Positions 59,331 through 64,000 of a stretch of 64,000 nucleotides of DNA are shown one piece after another. The position numbers and the translations under genes were made by a program. The notes below the pieces were generated by a model that made no database searches, was not told the DNA's origin, and worked only from the letters and a program-made list of their open reading frames with translations. This stretch comes from Liolophura sinensis (Eukaryota; Mollusca; Polyplacophora; Chitonida; Chitonidae), in assembly GCF_032854445.1 (NCBI RefSeq), contig NC_088297.1, positions 12,757,039 to 12,821,038 on the forward strand. The letters run 5' to 3'. How positions within the stretch are numbered: position 1 is the first letter of the stretch; every line of letters starts with the position of its first letter.

Positions 59331-60407
59331 GATGGTTCCAGGGACCACGAAGCATTGTGCACCATATATGCGAAAAAAAGAATACATGGTGATTCTAATA
59401 CTCTCCAAACTCATGCTGTAAATAATTCATGATTCCATGAATATTTGCAAAGCGTTTTGTGATTCATGGTGGTATCTGGATTCTATTAAACATGACACGT
59501 AAATGTTAGTGAAAGTCCCAGGAATGACTACGACACCCCATGTAATTTATGATTCACAGTGGTTCCGAGACCAGACGAAGCATTATGCAATGATTATGCT
59601 GAAAATTCCAGGGATGTTTTCACAAGCCATTCATACTTCAGGGAAGTGTATTTTATAATTATAAATACATAGAAGATGGAATTCCATGACGATTGTATCA
59701 ATTTATTTTATGTGTACAATTAGGCTGACATTCTCTGACAGTTTTTACTAAGTTATTATATGTATGCAAACTGGAACTAAAATTCCATCACTTCTGCGTC
59801 AGCCTGTTGTATACTATTGGAAGATGAACCTGTATAATAGTTTATCAAGCTACAACCTTTCTACATTCTGTTATATTCCAACTGCAGTTTCAAACTTCAT
59901 GTTATTTTCAAGGAATATTTGTGATATATATATGTATGTATGTATACATATAGCATAGTGATTTTCCATGACATTTGTTCTAAGCCAGAATTTACTCAAA
60001 AATTGAATTCCACGATAATTGTATCGATGCAATATACACACGGAAATGAAAATCCCATACAAGTTCTGCTAAGACATTCCTACACAGTTGGAAAATGGCA
60101 TTCCAGGACAATTTTTCCAAGCGCTATGTATGATGTACATACATATACAAGCTGAAATTGCACGACAATACATGAAGAAAATCATTCAAATGATCCTCTA
60201 CGATTTGAACTGCCAAACAGTTGACTTACATGTGGCTTAATATAGAGGTCTAAATTTATCATCTCAGATTTATTCAAGTCATAGTTTATTGATGTCTATA
60301 GCTTCGAATTAGCTATGTGTCCCTCTGAAAGTGTTTCAAGTTCTCTGAAATCCGTTTGTTAATTATCGTACGGTCATCGATCCCTGGTTTTACTCAACAC
60401 TACTGTC

Positions 60408-61138
60408 ATTTTTATGTTGTATGGTTGTTAGTCATCAAGTGATGTATGCAAATCACTTTTTATGTTGTATGGTTGTTAGTCATCAAGTGATGTATGCAAA
60501 TCACTTTTTATGTTGTATGGTTTTTTAGTCATCAAGTGATGTAGGGAAATCATTTTTTATGTTGTATGGTTGTTAGTCATCAAGTGATGTATGCAAATCA
60601 CTTTTTATGTTGTATGGTTTTTTAGTCATCAAGTGATGTAGGGAAATCACGTTTTATGTTGTATGGTTGTTAGTCATCAAGTGATGTATGGAAATCACTT
60701 TTTATGTTGTATGGTTTTTTAGTCATCAAATGATGTGGGGAAATCACTTTTTATGTTGTATGGTTTTTTGGTCATCAAGTGATGTATGGAAATCATTTTT
60801 TATGTTGTATGGTTGTTAGTCATCAAGTGATGTATGCAAATCACTTTTCATGTTGTATGGTTTTGTAGTCATCAAGTGATGTAGGGAAATCATTTTTTAT
60901 GTTGTATGGTTTTTTAGTCATCAAGTGATGTAGGGAAATCACTTTTTATGTTGTATGGTTGTTAGTCATCAAGTGATGTATGCAAATCACTTTTTATGTT
61001 GTATGGTTTTGTAGTCATCAAGTGATGTATGCAAATCACTTTTTATGTTGTATGGTTTTTTAGTCATCAAGTGATGTATGCAAATCACTTTTTATGTTGT
61101 ATGGTTGTTAGTCATCAAGTGATGTATGCAAATCACTT
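60408..61138 (+). repeat. 47-bp minisatellite, about 15 copies
   Basis: Unit: TTTTATGTTGTATGGTTGTT, AGTCATCAAGTGATGTATGC, AAATCAC. Two variant types, GTTGTTAG...TATGCAAAT and GTTTTTTAG...TAGGGAAAT, are interspersed. Confidence 0.96.
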
Positions 61139-61163
61139 TCGAACAATATTTCGTCCATTCATG

Positions 61164-61648
61164 TACGATGCTAGGATTTATACTGTTACTATAAGGCAAT
61201 GTTTATTTATTTATTGATTTGATTGGTGTTTTACGCCGTTCTCAAGAATATTTCACTTATACGACGGCGGTCAGCATTATCGTGGGAGGTAACTGGGCAT
61301 ATACCGGGGAAAACCCACGACCATGCGCAGGTTGGTGAAGACCTTCCCACGTACGGCCGGAGAGGAAGCCAGCGTGAGCTGGACTTGAACTCACAGCGAC
61401 CGCATTGGTGAGAGGCTCTTGGGTCATTGCGCTACGCTAGCTTGCCGACCAACTGAGCCACGGAGACCCCTATAAGGCAATGTCGTGTCATATTCAATAT
61501 AATTTCGTGTTATTCTAATAGAATCGTTATCTTGAATTAACAGAATTTGTTACTTTTAACAGAATAATCTGCTGTAATAACAGAATACATTCTAGCATTA
61601 CTCATATAACAGACTTTCAGTTAAATTTAACAAATTATTTTTTGAGTG
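61164..61648. mobile_element. MITE M1 interrupted by a SINE-A
   Basis: Left part (GATGCTAGGATTTATACTGT) and right part (ATATTCAATATAATTTCGTG to CATTCTAGCATTACTCATAT and TTTTTTGAGTG) together match other M1 copies. The right end is followed by TA. The 21-bp sequence AACAATATTTCGTCCATTCAT occurs exactly on both outer flanks (61,143 and 61,683). Confidence 0.78.
61203..61469 (-). mobile_element. SINE-A, full length, nested in MITE M1
   Basis: Complete minus-orientation element with a 14-bp perfect target duplication CTATAAGGCAATGT at 61,189-61,202 and 61,470-61,483. Confidence 0.95.
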
Positions 61649-63534
61649 TAGTTATCAGTTGCTATATCGAAATTACTGTCAAACAATATTTCGTCCATTC
61701 ATAATATATACGAAAAGACTATAGATATATATAAAACATATGTGATATACTGCAAACTTTAAAAGTCTAGCGTCATGCAGCTGATTTTAACGATTCCTTT
61801 AGTACAGGTCGTCTGGGACGAAGATATCGTTATATTATGGCGTTTATATATTAGTGTAAAGTGTATGGTAAAAATTTCGAAGGTACTGGAAGTATTTTCG
61901 ATTAGCAAGCTGCTCCGTAAACAGATTAAAAGCGAAGAACTCACTAGCATGAAGTACAATCAGATAAAAAAAAAAACATTAAATATTGTCCGCGAAAATA
62001 TAATGAAGTAAAATGCATTTAAAATTTTGGAATCTACTCTGGCCTTTTCTGACCATTTTGGGACCAGTAATGTCGCGTAGTCTTTTTGTCACTTGACACA
62101 CATAGATTGCTATTTCATCACTTAAAGTGCATCTTCATTTAGAGCTATGAAGGCGTTCAACAAATGGACCTTGAAACGAACTATTTCAAGCCAAAAACAT
62201 TGCTGTGACGTCAGAGATACCCTTTGGGTCGCGTCAGACCACCATAGAGTGTTGTGTTTTATATGCATTTTAGTCGGTTAGAAAAATTCTAAAACAATAA
62301 ATCCAGCAAAAATAAATTTTCCTGGACAGTGTTTAATGGTTATCTGATCAGTACTTTATTTTAGTGTCTTCTTAGCCTTTAAACAATTGTATTCTTTCTC
62401 GGATAATTTATCACTATTTATTGAAAACTCTGTTGACCTTCTAATGCTGTACATACCATTTGATGCTTTGATGAAGATATTTTATAGTTCATGTGATGTA
62501 TATGGTGTCCATTTCATGTTTTGCGTTTTGCACGTTGTACAGCTATTTCTCTTACGTAGTGCTATATTGCAAATACTTCCATTTCCACTTATAAGCCTTG
62601 CGTAGGGTAGTTGGAGCAAGTCCAACAAATGAAACAAAGGATTAGATGATTAAATACTCTCGGTTTACAACAAAAAACCGAAGTATTGTTTCTTGGAGAC
62701 CACATTTGTCTATATACCTTATATAATGTTCGTTTTACGTGTAAATTTTATTTTATGTGTCCCATGTATAAAACTTTGGATACAGAACTTTTCGGTGTTT
62801 TGAATACCCAGGAGTCCTTTTATTTTCCTGTTTCTTCAGGTATGACGTCACCGAATCATGTGCTTAGCACCTCCTCTTCAGAATAAACATGTGAGAACCA
62901 CACGAATAAGTGACGTCATGCCCAAAGCCAGTGTGAAATCATACCCCTTAATGCTTTCTATGCGTTCGCTTACATCAGTGTTACCACTAGCGAATTTTGT
63001 GCAGGAATCTTGAACGACGCCAAGGTCACTGAGGACTCGATGGGGAAGGAGGAAGGAATTGATAATTAGAAAAAAAAATATGTATTCGCGGCCGATTCCC
63101 CAAAGCCATTTCTGACTTAAGTCAAAATCCGAAATGCAGTCTTAAGATTGTTATCGACTTTAGAAATTGAAATTATGTTCACCTCGTTAGCGTTATCTAA
63201 AGACAAATCTGTCTAAAGTTTAATTTTCCTGTGCCGAAAACATTGTGAAGAATTTTCAACTTTGATTTAGTCATAAACGTTTTGACTTAGTCACAAACGG
63301 CTCCTGACATTTTTCCAACGTACAACTGGATCAATTATACAGTGCATGTATTAATGAATGCCGATGCTAATTTAGCCTAAGCCGCATGAACTCCGAAGGT
63401 CAAACTCATGTAATGGTTGTCGTAAGGTTAAGGGAAGATAGCGAGCGGTGAATGCGCTGTAAGGAGTATGTTGGAAAAGTACGCCCTTGATGACCCTTTC
63501 AGTGTGCCATGTCACCGTTATATCGTATAATGTC

Positions 63535-63995
63535 TAGTGTTACCATTTTATTGTATGATATGAAGTTGTGCGTTTTTATTGTAACATTACAAGTTGTGCC
63601 GTTTCATTGTAGCAGATCTAGTTATACCGTTTTATTGTAACATTTCATGCTGTATCGTTTTATTGTAACATATCCAACTGTACAGCTTTATTGTAACATA
63701 TCAGGTTGTACCGTTTTATTGTAACATATCCAGTTGTACAGCTTTATTTGTAACATATCAAGTTGTACCGTTTTATTGTAATATTTCAAGTTGTACCGTT
63801 TTATTGTAACATATCCAATTGTACAGCTTTATTTTAACATATCAAGTTGTACCGTTTTATTGTAACATTTCAAGTTGTACCGTTTTATTGTAAAATATCC
63901 TGTTGTACCGCATATACAGTTGTAGGCCTACAGTTTTTTCTGTAACGTGGCCAGTTTGTACTGCTTTTTTGTACCATATACAGTTTTATTATTTA
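63535..63995 (+). repeat. 28-bp minisatellite, about 15 copies, reaching the window edge
   Basis: Unit: GTACCGTTTTATTGTAACAT plus ATCAAGTT, with a CAGCTTTATTG variant about every second unit. The array runs to the end of the window and may continue. Confidence 0.93.
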
Positions 63996-64000
63996 TACAT

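Larger units (their letters stand above)
58152..64000. other. Flanking region downstream of the SLCO gene
   Basis: No further coding exon supported. It contains three tandem arrays (58.4-59.6, 60.4-61.1 and 63.5-64.0 kb), an M1 MITE split by a SINE-A (61.2 kb), and about 1.8 kb (61.7-63.5 kb) of AT-rich sequence in which I see nothing beyond short open frames. Confidence 0.55.

Overview
The window looks like genomic DNA from a marine lophotrochozoan animal, most likely a mollusc or possibly a brachiopod. The support is AT-rich sequence, spliced genes with GT-AG introns of 0.2 to 6 kb, many copies of tRNA-headed SINEs of a type I associate with molluscs, and many MITEs and minisatellites. I recognise no prokaryotic, organellar or viral genes. 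The species is an inference; the gene structures below were read directly from the sequence.

Two protein-coding genes can be reconstructed exon by exon, with every junction checked for GT-AG and reading phase. On the minus strand (8,274-31,835) is an acid sphingomyelinase-type gene (SMPD1-like): signal-peptide exon, saposin-B exon, then the metallophosphatase and C-terminal cysteine region. All metal-ligand positions are present. An in-frame TAG separates the signal-peptide reading frame from the saposin exon. On the plus strand (46,236-58,151) is a complete 11-coding-exon organic anion transporting polypeptide (SLCO/OATP) gene of 684 codons, with the OATP superfamily signature and a Kazal-type cysteine-rich extracellular loop split between exons 8 and 9. 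The genes are transcribed divergently from a repeat-rich 14.4-kb intergenic region. I see no evidence that they act together: one product would be a lysosomal or secreted lipid hydrolase, the other a plasma-membrane organic-anion carrier.

Layout: 1-8,190 is intergenic DNA with SINE fragments, a local duplication and an (AT)n tract. 8,190-31,835 is the sphingomyelinase gene; its introns carry a Harbinger deletion derivative (8,853-9,499), a dead reverse-transcriptase element with a SINE nested in it (about 12.3-14.05 kb), a TA-flanked MITE (22,162-22,535) and many SINEs. 31,836-46,235 is intergenic, with degenerate 25-27-bp repeats (32.1-33.8 kb), a perfect 38-bp palindrome, a 79-bp minisatellite (37.16-37.86 kb) and MITEs. 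46,236-58,151 is the SLCO gene. 58,152-64,000 is repeat-rich flanking DNA with three tandem arrays.

The most unusual structure surrounds SLCO exon 9. The upstream intron is occupied by about 55 copies of a 38-bp unit that resembles a 3' splice site. A decayed copy of the start of exon 9 lies at the far end of that array. The downstream intron carries several decayed copies of the end of exon 9 with its 5' splice site, one of them with an intact GTAAGT donor. Both borders of one exon have been serially duplicated.
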